Shown here: piece after piece, positions 39,266-51,599 of the stretch
How the letters are laid out: every line of letters starts with the position of its first letter
Position numbering within the stretch: position 1 is the first letter of the stretch
Source: Sorghum bicolor
Taxonomy: Eukaryota; Streptophyta; Magnoliopsida; Poales; Poaceae
Assembly (NCBI RefSeq): GCF_000003195.3
Contig: NC_012878.2
Location: 10,342,386-10,406,385, forward strand
Length of the DNA stretch: 64,000 bases
Direction: 5' to 3'
Translations under genes and position numbers: made by a program
The notes under the pieces: model-generated
Told to the model about the DNA's origin: nothing
Databases searched by the model: none
Seen by the model: only the letters and a program-made list of their open reading frames with translations

Positions 39266-39565
39266 ATGTCTACACCTAGACATACACGCGATGCGCTAAG
39301 CGACATCACCAACGTCACAGGTATGCTTTTAATAATTGGGTGTTTTTTCTAATTTTGTAATCTAATCCAAATTGGTCAAAATTCTTGCTAAAGATGAGGC
39401 CTCGTCGAGGCGGGCTCAAACATCGCAAGGTCGCAATCGTCGTGCTGAGATAAACGATGAACGAAGGGAGGATATAAATAGAAGACAACGTGAGTATCAG
39501 CGTGATCGTCGAGGGAGGATGACCGAAGAAGAAAGGGAGTATCAACGTGAGTATTTGCATCAATG
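39266..39565 (+). pseudogene. Fragment resembling the N-terminal leader of a Helitron helicase gene
   Basis: Encodes STPRHTRDALSDITNVTG, then after an intron-like gap DEASSRRAQTSQGRNRRAEI and an Arg/Glu-rich stretch (RRQREYQRDRRGRMTEEERE). Similar Arg/Glu-rich repeats precede the Rep/helicase domains in grass Helitrons. This identification is by memory of pattern only. Confidence 0.45.
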
Positions 39566-39861
39566 AACGATTAAATATTGACAAAATATTATCTGTCATT
39601 CACAGCTATCAAGATCACTAAGGACGGAGTTCTTGGCTGAAATTTTGGCGAGTCGTGCAAACCAGTGCTACGACAACATCCCTGAAGATATCCAATATTT
39701 GATTAAAAAGTTAGAGAAAATATAAAGATGTCTTTATGTACTGATGATTCCTAAAATATATATAGACTTAAAAACAATTAACCAAAATTAAAACTCTAAA
39801 AAAATTAATATAGCATTCCCTACAAAAAAAAACCGTGGCGTTAGCACGGGCATTATACTAG

Positions 39862-40945
39862 TGTAATGAAATTGATTCCAGAAATAAACCTATAAACAAA
39901 AGCAAGAGAACTGAAAATAGTACAAATGCTAGGCTAGAAAAAAATCATCATACCTAGGTCTATGTTCTTGCACATGAGAAATTCAGAAGAAAAGGGATAT
40001 CTGACCTGGTTAAGACACTGAAACAGAAAATCATTGATCATGAAACTACATGAACACTCACTTTGTACTAGTGCTTCAGACCTCAGTAACATAAACAAAA
40101 TTACTATAATATGCATTTCGATAAAAGAAGAGAAAGCAAGATTAATGGCCATATCAGTCATTGCACAACCTACCAAGCACTGATTTATGCCATTGCCTAA
40201 ATCTGGTGAAAATGACAATATATAATCTAATCATAAAACATCTATATCATAGGAACACGCAGATACCTCTTTGTCCGAGAAACGTGAAGACTACCTAACC
40301 ATGGTAACACTAATTAAGATAATTTGAATTGCTCAACAGTTGCCACTAGGATTACTAGAATTCCTCATTGTCATACCAACCACGAACTATTATAATAAAT
40401 TTACGACACTTCTGTATTAAATTCTAGATAGTTACCGCAATAGTGGCAGCAAGTTACCACATTGGCAATTTACCAAATGATGCAATCAAATTACTGTAAA
40501 ATGTATAAAAATTTACAGTAAACAATATCTTAGGCACTAGGTGGCTTGCGTATGGATTACAACAAATCTCATTAACAATATCTGAACTAACTAAAAAACA
40601 ACATGGTGACCAGAATCATTACCATTGTTTTTGATGAGCAGTATCGCTACAATGATCAACAAACAGAGAAGTACAATTGAACCAAATAAGCTCACAGACA
40701 CCAGTCCAGTATAATTTCTCATTCAAAAATAAATGTAACACATTTTTTTCGTAATTCCTGAATATGATTTACGATAAACAAAGTGGACATGCAAAATTAC
40801 CATAATCCAACTCACTCCCATTCAACACGTCTACTACTCCATATGGGAAAACACATAAATAGTGGATATACAGTGAAGCAATAATTCAAAATCCAAAGTA
40901 AATCGGTTGTAGGTTAAACGAGGGGGAGGCAGAATGGCACAACTG
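39862..40945. other. Non-coding AT-rich DNA
   Basis: No gene seen. It contains scattered TTACGATAA-like motifs similar to those at 35.8-37.1 kb. Confidence 0.4.
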
Positions 40946-41450
40946 CTCACCTCAATGTCGTGTCTACACTAGACGAGTAACCTGTGGAAGGAAGCAAAGC
41001 ATGCCACCGGGAGGGGGAGGGGCGTTGCGTCCATGGGCCGCCATCGCTGGGTGCCGTGGAAGGCGCTGCTGCTGAGGAGCAGAGGGAGGCATCGCTGTTC
41101 GGGGAGTGAGGCACCGTCGCCGGAGGGAGGCCGAGGACGTAGCCGGAGGGTGGACGGGGAAGCCACCATCCGCTGCCTCCCCGATGGATCCGCGGCGCCG
41201 GAGGAGAAGACGGGGAAGCCACCACGCGCCACCGTCCGTTGCCTCCCCGATGGATCTGCGGGATCCGTCAACAAGGGGACAGGGGAAGGCCACCGGGTGT
41301 GAGGGAGAGGGCTGTAGGGGCGGGGGACGAGGGGCGAGGGAGAGCAACGTCGGTGGTAGGCGCTGGGGCGATGAATGAGGCGCGGGGGCGGGGGACGAGA
41401 CGACGAGGTAGCGAGGCGTGAGGGAGGGTGGCGTCGGTGGCAGATACAAG
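40946..41450. other. GC-rich segment with ~62-bp tandem repeat
   Basis: Open in several frames on both strands because of GC content. A unit including GACGGGGAAGCCACCA and GCCTCCCCGATGGATC is repeated at about 41155 and 41213. No recognisable protein. Possibly a captured first exon. Confidence 0.5.
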
Positions 41451-41554
41451 CTCAGGCGGTGAATGCAGATTCTTTAATCAAGATGAAGGTGCTGGGACAC
41501 GACATGGTCAGACCGGACCAGACCCGGCGTGACGTAGCGACCCAGCTACAGAAC

Positions 41555-41556
<2 letters not shown>

Positions 41557-41594
<38 letters not shown>

Positions 41595-41830
41595 CATACT
41601 TGTTTATCGGTTTGAGTATGTTCATATAGATCTTACCATACGAAAAAATTTCAAAAAAAATCATATTTTTAATATATTACTAAAATACCACTACTATAGT
41701 ATATATAATAAGTATAATCACATACTCTATATATGTATGTATACTTAACATACATAGTACCTTAAATGGTTTAGTATGATCATGTACTCGTCTACACACA
41801 TTTCATCGAGCCATAATACGTCCTAAATCT

Positions 41831-41866
<36 letters not shown>
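41557..41866 (+). mobile_element. Micron-like MITE flanked on both sides by (AT)n
   Basis: A 241-bp core (41592-41832) lies between (AT)n tracts at 41557-41591 and 41833-41866. It is the inverted copy of 35203-35500. Insertion inside a dinucleotide repeat matches the behaviour described for rice Micron. Confidence 0.78.
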
Positions 41867-41869
<3 letters not shown>

Positions 41870-43938
41870 AAATTTATTTTTTATACTATTCATGTGTTGC
41901 TACAGTTAAAATATAAAGTTTCATTACTTTCTTTGAGGATAGATTATATTATATTAGAGAAGGATAAATAGTTCAACACCCTTAATATTCTATCCATTTT
42001 TTTGTTTTTATATTTATATATAAAAAATGTAATAAAAAAGAGAAAAACAAAAGTCACGTAGAGAAGAATTGGATACTTGAGTAGTAGGAATGTTTTTTAC
42101 GGTAAACGTTTCTATATCTCACGCATGGAGAAACACGGACGCAGTTTTTGATAGAGTTTGATTTGGAGAAGTCTGGTTTGAGAGAGGATTCTTTTCTTTC
42201 TTTTTGTCTCGCATTCGAGTCTCCACCGAAGATATAGATTGGCAGACACAATTTATGGTAAACTGAAATTTTGACAATTATATATTAGGGATAGATACAT
42301 TGTCACACTCGGTTTTGATTCAAAGTTGTTGCACTCGGTTTATGGTCTAATTTTTTTCTATTCTCAATGCTCGGTTGATGTTTTCTTCTATATATAAGTG
42401 TCAAAAACAAATACTAAATACAACAATATGGACCTTAAAACCACTAACCCTTTATGAATAAATAAAGATGTTCACCACTAAAATGTCGATGTAGTTTTTA
42501 TTAGAAAGAAAACATATTCTTATAAAATGTAGATCAACTGATGGTCCAACTAATGAAACCATAAAATAAAATTTTGAGCAGCCTAAATAAATACAGTATA
42601 TTCTACAATCCACGAGAGTTGTTATATCAAAATCGAGAGAGAACTCTAGTCATAATCATCAACATATAGACTAAACCCTAACACATTGGCAACTAACTCC
42701 CTGCAAACTTTAATCAGGTACTAGAATTACATATTTTTATGGGTTGTCTCCAATAGAAGACCCATTTGAGAACACAAATCCAAAATGAGTCTCCAACAGG
42801 GTATCTATACAAAAGACTCATTATGGTATCGGGAGAGGCATAACAAAATTTTGGATATCCTATCTTCTCGAGACCCATTTGCATGTCTTTTAGGTCTTGT
42901 TGTTGGAGAAAACTAAAAATAGGTATAAAACCTTTTATCTACCTATAAAAAATAAATAGTCTGACTAGTATTAGGGGACGAGATATGGGCACGGGGGTAG
43001 GTTAGGGAATTTGCATGGTAGGGGTACTGGGGTAGGTTAGCGAATTCACGTGTACTAGGCAAGGGTAGGCACGGGATTTCCTATCGGGAGCTCAGATCTG
43101 AGCACTTACCTGCCGCAACGCCTCCTGCCTCTCTCCTGGCGGCGCCGCCCCTCACGCACTCAACTGCTTCACACACACACACCCGTCGCGGGCGTGGGAG
43201 AGAGGGGGGAGGAATCTGATGGGATGGGGGAGAAGAGCACCATGCATGTGGGAAAACTCTCTGCAGAAAGAGAGAGGGAGGCAGGTACGTAGGATACGCT
43301 GGGAGTACTTTTTTTGGTTGGTTTTAATCTTTACTTCCTGTGTACCCTCGGCGATTTTGACCGCGTCTCGTGCAGCTTTCTTCGGCTCGATGCACGCCGC
43401 CGGCCCAGATCAGATCTGTGAGGCCCCCGTACGCTCGTTCACCGGATCAGCGGCCTCCCCGGCCCCGCCGTTCCGTTTCTCTTCCATGGTCCGTAAGGCT
43501 GCTGCTGCTGGGCTAGGCAGCGTACTGGCTGTTGAAGCTATACAAGGGAGATTTGACTGACTGATTGATTGGTTGCTAGTATGTACGAGCACAGAGCCGA
43601 TGGACGCACGTTCCAATTCATAGACGCGTGAGTATGCTACATCAAGTCTACCGTTTAGACATGATTATATCAGGGGTTATATTGTTTTTCTTTATGTTTT
43701 TTTTTGGCAGTGTAAAAGAAGGTTGGACATTCAGTTCTTGGTTTGTTTGGTGGGCTCACATTAGTTCTCGATGGGGGAGGCCCTGTATCGGCATAAGCTT
43801 GGTATTGATGCTAAGTTCATGTGAGCTTCATATTTGGCCCGGAGCAAATGCAAAGGTTAGTTGCTTGGTGAAATATGCTACTGGTTTTTTATTTCCCAAT
43901 TAGGACACCATTTATTTTTTGACAATATATACTAGGGT
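41867..43938. other. Intergenic DNA, no gene supported
   Basis: AT-rich to about 43000, then a GC-richer patch at 43120-43560 with a (CA)n run near 43170. Open frames at 43219-43560 and 43628-43903 have no recognisable domain or splice context. A short element with GGGTTGTCTCCAA at 42738 and TTGGAGAAAAC near 42915 may be a small Harbinger-like MITE. Confidence 0.4.
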
Positions 43939-43955
43939 AATGTTAGGCTGCTTAT

Positions 43956-43999
43956 TTATTTGTAGGGGCTTCGACCCCTCCAGCTCCCTCAAAAAAAAA
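43956..43999 (+). mobile_element. 44-bp LINE 3'-end micro-insertion with 17-bp TSD
   Basis: AATGTTAGGCTGCTTAT at 43939-43955 is repeated at 44000-44016. Between the copies lie only 44 bp that end in an A run and contain AGGGGCTTCGACCCCTCCAG. That hairpin resembles the 3' hairpin of the 26-kb LINE (AGGGGCTCAGGCCCCTCCAG). It reads as an extremely 5'-truncated LINE copy. Confidence 0.85.
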
Positions 44000-44128
44000 A
44001 ATGTTAGGCTGCTTATGACTTTAGCAGCTTCTAGTTCATTTTGGGGAGCCATTTTAGAAATATTTCTCGATTGTACCCTAAGCTGGAGCTGTTTTAGAGA
44101 GAGAAATCCATCCAGAAGTCATGTATTA

Positions 44129-44370
44129 TGCCTTGTTTAATTCACCCCAAAAAATCAAAAAAATTTCAAGATTTCCCGTCACATTAAATCTTGTGGCACA
44201 TGCATGAAGCACTAAATAAACGAAAACAAAGACTAATTACACATTTTACCTGTAAATCGCGAGATAAATCTTTTGAATCTAGTTAGTCCATGATTGGATA
44301 ATATTTGTTAAATAAAAACGAAAGTGCTATAGTACAGAAAACCAAAAAATTTTTGGAACTAAACAAGGCC
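44129..44370. mobile_element. MITE, GGCCTTGTTTAGTTCC family, 3-bp TSD TTA
   Basis: Ends TGCCTTGTTTAATTC and GGAACTAAACAAGGCC, flanked by TTA at 44126-44128 and 44371-44373. Length 242 bp, as for the good copies in the GA2ox intron. Confidence 0.85.
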
Positions 44371-44373
44371 TTA

Positions 44374-45834
44374 TTTGGCCGAGCAATTCATTTACTCTTT
44401 TCACTTGCTTGTTCCATGCTTCAGCTTGTAGACTTTGTATTGTGTAGGTTTTTGGTGTTTCCTCGGGCCATTCGGATGTTCAGCAATTCGGTTGTTCTAC
44501 CCACATGTTGTGCGTGGGCCAATGTTTTTTTAACTATCCATACCAAAAGTTAAATTACGAAACCCACCCGTAAGTTACTTTGAGTTTGAGATCCCAGACG
44601 TTTTGTTGCAAAGCCTCACCTCCTACATAACTATGTCGCAAAAACCAACCTGCTACACATTGTCTTCAGCTCTAGTGTCGAGCTCTGAACTTTTCGCCTT
44701 TTCGGTCCTGGTGGACTTTTGGCTTCTTAAACTGTGCTGTAAAAGACTTTGGTTTTTCGATGTTAATTGAAAAGCCGGGGCAATAGCCCTCAAATTCTAA
44801 AAACATGTTGCCGCCTCCTCAGTCCAGTGCACCCCGCCGCCATTGGAGCTCAGGCTGGCCAGTGCCGCCACCGCCGCCTTGCAGTGCACGTGCCGCCGCT
44901 AGAGCTCAGGCCAGCCTCCGCCTCCTAGCACGTGCCACCACCTCGGTCGACTCCCCCTCCAACACGTTGCCCTCCACACGCCACCATCGTGGCTGTCGGA
45001 GCCAGCGCCAAAGTTTATTTTTCAAATTTTTAATCTTTTTAGGACATCTATTTTTATTAGAACATCAATATATTTTAAATGTTTCGTAAGTTTTGGAGAA
45101 AAAAAATAAATTGTTTCCAAACATTGTCGTAGAACATTTGTGAACAATGTTCCACAATCTTGTGCTATACGAAATCCGCACCATCACCTCTAGCTTATCT
45201 AGAATGATGGACCTAACCGGATAGATTTAATGGGTCTGATTGGGCCAAGCTAATTAGTCAGAAATTTTGGATTGGATTGGGTTTATGCGCATAGCTGCTT
45301 GAAGCCGAACAAGCGTTGGTCCACGTCCACCTTAGCCCACCGAATGTTCGGCCACGGCCTCAACTCCAGCCACTCGGCTGTTTCCATCCCGAACTTACCT
45401 GAGGCGAGTCACAACATAACATACCCACCTTCATCCACTGTTCATCTAAATCCAAAGGCTACCATGGAAGAGGAAGCCCCTATCGACCACTAAATCTACG
45501 ATCGTTCAGTAACTATTTCGCTTTCACATATGCAAAATAGAATTAATTCACATACAGGAATGCTTCCAAATCTGAGATTTGATGAACCAAGAAAGGTTAA
45601 TTTGTTCGATTTCATGATAGGCCTATTAGGTGCTTTTAACTTTCCCCCCTGAAGTGTGTCCTATAGTCTGTCCAATGTTATAATCTAGCGGAGTCAGAAT
45701 TTTCAAACACACATGTTTCCATCTACAATTTTTTTTTGTTATAGAACTAGTTGATGCCTGGGTTTTGTGAGCTTTTGTGGAAGCAAATGGCAAAATCTAA
45801 TAAGAAGATACCTCAAATTGGTTTGAGGTTTTGA
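44374..45834. other. Intergenic DNA upstream of the transposase pseudogene
   Basis: A GC-rich patch at 44805-45000 has open frames without recognisable domains. No gene supported. Confidence 0.4.
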
Positions 45835-46880
45835 AATTCTGATGAGGCTTGGCAATTCTTGATATCCTATTATGGGCGTACAAGCTTTGATGTGAGAAAA
45901 AGGTACACCTATAAGCAAATTCGATCGTCAAGACACTTCATGTAGATATGTATGTGCCAACAAAGGTTATCAAAGAAAAGGGCAAATTGATCATGTGGCT
46001 AAGTGTTTTAGAGCAAAAGCGAGAACGGACTGCAAAGCTCGGACGACTCTTTAAAGGAAGCTATGAAATCACCGTCCTTGTGCTTAAACGCAACCACTTC
46101 CTTCACTGCCGAAAACTTGACACTTGATAGCATCACAAAAGAAAATTTTAGAATTGCAAGCTTCTGAATTTGAGAATTTCGATGATTTTGGAATTAAGCC
46201 AAAAGCTGCAGATGAGTTAGCTAGTCATCAAGTTGGTGGACCTCTTAACCTTTGCTACACTTGTCATGATCGCAAAAATCATTTACAGAGCAAGCAACCG
46301 AGGGTTGGCTTTTGGACAAGCTGATAGTATGTTGAAATATTTTCATGACAAGATCTCTGAGAATCCATCATTCCAATATGCCAGGCAGTTAGACTATGAT
46401 GAGCATATCACCAACATATTCTAGGCTTATGCAAAAATGATTCTTGATTATGCACATTTTGGTGATGTGACATTTGACACACAAATAAAGAATATCGTCC
46501 ATTTGGTGTTTTTGTTGGGCTCAATTTGTTTAAAGAAACCACTATACATGGTGCTACAATTCACTTCAGTGAAACCAAAGACTTATTTACTTGGCTCTTT
46601 GAGACCTTTCTAGCAGCTCATAATGACAAGCAACCTAGAACTATCAAACAGATGCTATACATAATATATTCATTGAATCATATCGTGGGCTGTGCACATT
46701 TCACATAATGTAGAATGCTATCAAACATTTATCTCTGATGAAGGGCCAAGAAGAGGAGGGTGAAGAAGAGAGTGAACATGAAAATGACAAATATCAAATT
46801 TTCACTGACTTTAGAGTTTGTATGTGTGGCTATGAGGATAAGGAATCATTCCAAGAAGCATTTGACATAATGAGATCTAA

Positions 46881-49060
46881 AGCACCATTTGGTACAACAA
46901 CAAGAATACCTCCCCCCCGTGTTGCCCACCTGCACGGGCTGCTCAGTTGACAAGCAAAATAGCCACCACCGCTCCTTGCCTCGTCGCCGCCGCGAGGAAC
47001 CGCTGGGACATGGAGAGCTCGGTGGCTGGGACACTGTCGCATCTAGGCAAGACGGGGGTGGCGCACTAAAAGGTTCTAATATGGCTAAGGGGGTGAATAA
47101 CCTAATAAAAATTCTACAAACAACTAGAGCAAATTGTTAGTCAATAACAAAGCAAATCATTTTGCTCTAGCACTACAAAAGAATGCAAGCCACCTATCCA
47201 AATAATTCTAGTTGTTATAATCTCTATGTCAATCAATGGTTAAGTCTTTACTTACACTAGAGAGCTGCCTAAAGTTTCTACACAAGATAGCAAGCTACAC
47301 TAATTTACATGAATATAAAAGAGTGAGATGTGATCTTTATACCGCTGTGTAGAGAGGATAAACCAATCTATATAAATACCAATCAATCACTGGGAGAATA
47401 CTTAGGAGGCAAGAGAACGATTTTTCTCCCGAGCACACTAGGTTTCTAATGCATATGCTCATACAAATTCACCTAGTGGCATTTGATAACCGCTTTAGCT
47501 ATGAAATTTCCCCTCTTCATAGTACAACTATTTATCTTAAGTGTGATTACACCCTCTATGGTGTCTTAATCACCAAAATCAAAATCTTAAGCAATACCTT
47601 TGCCTTGATCTTCAAAAGATTTTATTTTTCTCTTTCTTCTTTTCCATGTTGAGCACTTGATCATCACCACCACCTTGATTACCACATCTAGCTCTATCAC
47701 TTGGAATGTACTAATGTCATCTAATTTATACACTTAGCATAGATGTTAGTACTTGGGTTTCATCAATTATCCAAAACTAAACTTGGGCTTTTACGCATGG
47801 AGGCTGCCGGGACGACACCACGACCAAGCGCAATGGGAGTGCCAAATGATAGAGGGATCTAGAAGGGGCATGATGTCCGAGCTGTCTGGCGGCAGCTCTA
47901 TTACCCCTTCCACTGTTTCTAGATTTCTCGTGGCTAGGGCCGCTGCCGCCCTTGCGGATCCAGCCGGAGGATGCCAGTGTGGGTGCCTGGGTGGCGCTAG
48001 TCAGTGCCTATGCAGGGACACGGGCAACGGCATGGCTTCTTTCTTCTTCTCATCCGCACGTCCCCTTCCTCGATGGCCATGGAGGTTGTGTGGCGCCAGC
48101 CTAGGCTACCGGTCCCAGTGCTCGAGCTGCCAAATTTGTCCATCGGTAGCCAGTTCCATGCTGGGGATGGTGGCGACGGCGGCCAAGTACGGGGCCGGTG
48201 CTCTGGAGGCTAGGTTGGGCGGCCCCATGGCAGGGTCGGAGCCCATGAAGGTGGGGTATGCGCCTCGTGGCTGCTGGCGATAGGTCGACAACGACGGTAG
48301 CGGGTGCTAGTGCCAGCGACAGTCTCGACATGTGGCAGTGTTACGCGAGCGATGGAATCATGTCCGGCCCTATGCGTTCCTTGGTCGAAAGGGGGGGGGT
48401 CGACACAACTATGCGGCTGTTGTGTACAATCAATGCGTTGGTGCCCCTTTGAGCGACGGGACAACAACAATGAAGGTAATGGCTGGCAAGGGGTCTTGGT
48501 CCAAAGCCTTGGTGATGGCAACACTTGTGGTGCCGCTTTCCCTGTTGGGGGCATGATGTTTTCCCTCTAGCATTGTCATCCTATGGTGAAACCTAGTCCA
48601 CTATGGACGTGCGATGGTGGCATCATTGGCGTCTCTCCCTTCATGAAGGTGTCACATTTGGATTTTTGTCACGGATTTGGTGCCTCCATAGTGATTGCTA
48701 TTCTCTAATAGGGTCTGCATCTGCCAGGGGCGAGGCATGGGCTTGTGATCAAAAGTTGGACCTACTCTTTGTTGGGTGTTTGAGCTTGGCGACAATGATC
48801 GTTTTGTGGGTGCTTGCTTTGGACCTGTCAGTGGGTGGCTCGTGGGTGGCCTTGCATGGGAAGTCGGAGCTACTGGCAGCTTTGCTTCCATGCTTGGCAA
48901 CAATGATCCATGCAATGTGTCGTGTTTGTGCTCAATCGTGTCGCATCGGTTGGTTAGCCGCTCGGAAGCCTCCTTTTCGCATATCATTTGGCTAACCTTT
49001 CTTGTACAAAAATTCTTTTATCTTAATTGAGCGGCAGAGCTCCTGTCATTGTTTTAAAAA
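46881..49060 (+). mobile_element. 2.2-kb insertion with a LINE-like 3' end, TSD AGATCTAA
   Basis: AGATCTAA at 46873-46880 and 49061-49068 brackets a segment absent from the transposase reading frame. The 3' end reads GCGGCAGAGCTCCTGTCATT followed by an A run, which resembles grass LINE 3' ends. 47750-49000 is GC-rich with no clear protein. The left part (46881-47740) is AT-rich and includes ATGGCTAAGGGGGTGAATAA, which recalls a gypsy-type LTR remnant. It may therefore be a composite of two elements. Confidence 0.6.
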
Positions 49061-49377
49061 AGATCTAATGTGTACAAGCAAACCAGATTAGATAGTATCT
49101 ACAAGGTGAAAGAAAATGGGCTGAATGTTATATGAGGAGATGTCTTCAGTTTGGGAGTGAGAAGTACACAACTCAGTGAGAGCTTTAACAATGTATTAAA
49201 GAACCATTTGAAATCAGATTTTGATATTGTTCGATTTTTTGAAGCACTTTGAGAGGACTGTGGAAGATAAAAGAAGTAAGGAATTGGAATATGAATTTGA
49301 GGCAAGGAAAAGGATACAAAGAAGACTAATGTCCGCACCTATGTTAGTGCAAGCAAGCAAATAAAGTGTATACTCCG

Positions 49378-49566
49378 TGAAGGCAGAATGCCCACTGGAT
49401 TTGATTAATTGATTGAGTGTTTACATAGAAGATTACAATATATAGAGGCCCAAGGGGCCAAAACACATGCAACCACATAGGGTGGCGCACAACTAAGTAA
49501 ATAGCAGTAAAAGACTAACACAGTAACCAAAGAGATACTAGTACTGGATACTAGAGTAATCTAACA
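49378..49566 (-). repeat. 3' LTR of the copia element
   Basis: 189 bp. In the element's sense it begins TGTTAGATTAC and ends GCCTTCA. It differs from the other LTR at three sites. Confidence 0.95.
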
Positions 49567-51522
49567 CCCCCCCGCAGTCGGAACGTCGCAGCAGCGGACA
49601 TTCAGACTGGAGCGAAAGTCTTGAAATACTGAAATAGGCAGCCCCTTGGTGAAGACATCAGCGAACTGAGAAGTAGTGGGTACATGAAGAACGCGGACAA
49701 CACCGATGGCAACACGTTCCCGGACGAAATGGAGGTCGATCTCCACATGTTTGGTGCGCTGATGTTGAACAGGGTTGGTGGAGAGGTAGACGGCGCTGAC
49801 ATTGTCGCAGTAGACGAGGCAGGCATTGTCAAGGGGGTGATGAAGTTCTTGGAGGAGTTGCCGCAGCCAAGAAGCCTCAGTGACACTGTTGGCAACAGCC
49901 AGGTACTCAGCCTCAGCGCTAGAGCAAGAGACGGTGGGCTGCCGCTTGGAAGACCAGGAGACAAGACTGCCGCCGAGGAAGACGGCATAACCGGAGGTGG
50001 AGCGGCGAGTGTCCGGGCAGCCGGCCCAATCAGCATCCGTGTAGACGACGAGCTGTGTTGGAGAGGTCCGAGGGATGATGAGGCCATGATTAAGAGTCCC
50101 CTGGAGATAGCGCAAGATTCTTTTGGCAGCAACGAGGTGAACTTCCCAAGGATCGTGCATGTGAAGGCAGACCTGTTGGACAACATATGCAATGTCGGGC
50201 CTGGTGAAAGTTAAGTACCGAAGAGCACCCACGTGGCTGCGGTAGTCTGTGGGATCAACAATGCAGGGACCATCATCAGCAGATACTTTGGCGCAGGTAT
50301 CAACGGGAGTGGAGCATGGTTTGCAATCACTCATGCCATGTCGGGCCAAAATGTCCAGCGCATACTGACGTTGGGAGAGGAACAGAGAATCACCTTGTCG
50401 CTGTACTGCCATGCCAAGATCCTTCATGGCGAATTCCTTCATCAGAGCATCAATAATTCGGCGAAGAAGCTGCTGGGAAGAAGCAGTGAGAACAATGTCA
50501 TCCACGTAGAGCAGCAGAAAGACAGTCTCTGGACCACGGTGGTAGACGAAGAGAGAGGTGTCTGATCTGGCTTCAGTGAAACCCAGGGAGAGCAGAAATG
50601 TTGCAAAGCGGCTGTACCATGCACGTGGGGCTTGCTTCAAGCCATAAAGTGATTTGTTGAGTCTGCAAACATGCTGAGGGAGAGCAGAGTTGGCGAATCC
50701 TGTTGGCTGGAAGCAGTACACAGTTTCTGAGAGAGTCCCATGAAGAAAAGCGTTCTTGACATCAAGTTGATGAATCGGCCAATTCTAGGAATGAGCTATG
50801 GTGAGGACTGTGCGTATAGTGGCCGGCTTGACAACGGGACTGAAAGTTTCATCGTAGTCGATACCCGGGCGTTGAGTGAAGCCACGAAGGACCCAACGAG
50901 CCTTGTAATGGTCCAGAGAGCCATCAACATGAAATTTATGTTTGAAAATCCATTTTTCGGTGACCACGTTGGCCTTGGCGGGGCGAGGAACGAGATCCCA
51001 AGTCTTATTGTCCATGAGAGCTGCATATTCATCTTCCATGGCGTGACGCCAGTGAGGATCAGCAAGGGCGTCGCGGCAGGACCGGGGAATTGGAGACAGA
51101 GCCTCAGTATGCAGAATTCTTGGCTGAATGTATCCAGACTTCCCACGAGTCATCATGCGATGGCTGTTGTCAACCGGTGTAATGGGTATAACACTAACCG
51201 GAGGAGCATCTTTGACAAACCGTGGGGGTGAAGGGATGATGTTGGAGCGGCGAGGAGGAGCAGCGGGCGGTGATGATGGTGGTGGATGGGCTGCAGCTGG
51301 TGGAGGACGCCGAGTGTACACTTGGGTGATCGGTGGCTTCTGGAAAGTTGTTGCCATAGGAGCTGCAGCAGGAGGAGGATGCCGAGTGTACACTTGAGTG
51401 ACTGGCGGCTTCTGGGAAGCTGCTGTCATGGGTAGCGCAGGAGGAGCAGTGGGTGCTGGGTCAGCAGCCAGTGGCAGCATGGAGGAGGCTGTGGGTGCCG
51501 GGGCTGCAGCCTGAGGTAACAC
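49561..51522 (-). pseudogene. copia reverse transcriptase and RNase H, one UAG
   Basis: RT begins with WRHAMEDEYAALMDNKTWDL and KARWVLRGFTQ. A TAG at 50787-50785 interrupts it, then LDVKNAFLHG, LYGLKQAPRAWYSRF and the catalytic YVDD box (LLLYVDDIVL). A short deletion relative to the copia consensus is evident after FAMKDLG. RNase H follows with YTDADWAGCPDTRRSTSGY, SSAEAEYLA, CDN and HVEIDLHFVRE, ending before the 3' LTR. Confidence 0.9.
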
Positions 51523-51599
51523 CGGTGCTGAAGGTGTTGCTGTAGGTGCGTGGAAACCTGGTGGAGGGCGCCGGGGTGCTGGCCCGGCTAGAATGGGGG

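Larger units (their letters stand above)
38150..39861 (+). mobile_element. Non-autonomous Helitron with captured gene fragment
   Basis: The 5' end reads A/TCTCCACTATAATTGAAAAC, with TC as the Helitron start. The 3' end has a hairpin CCGTG-GCGTTAG-CACGG followed by GCATTATACTAG, ending CTAG before a T at 39862. Insertion is thus between A and T without target duplication, as Helitrons do. It is 1712 bp. Cargo: a host gene fragment with its intron (38365-38774) and a short piece resembling the leader region of Helitron Rep-helicase genes (39266-39565). No intact Rep/helicase. Confidence 0.82.

Noticed and set aside
43219..43903. Two open frames of 113 and 91 codons as possible genes
   Set aside because: No domain, no conserved motif, no splice context, and composition is poor for a protein.
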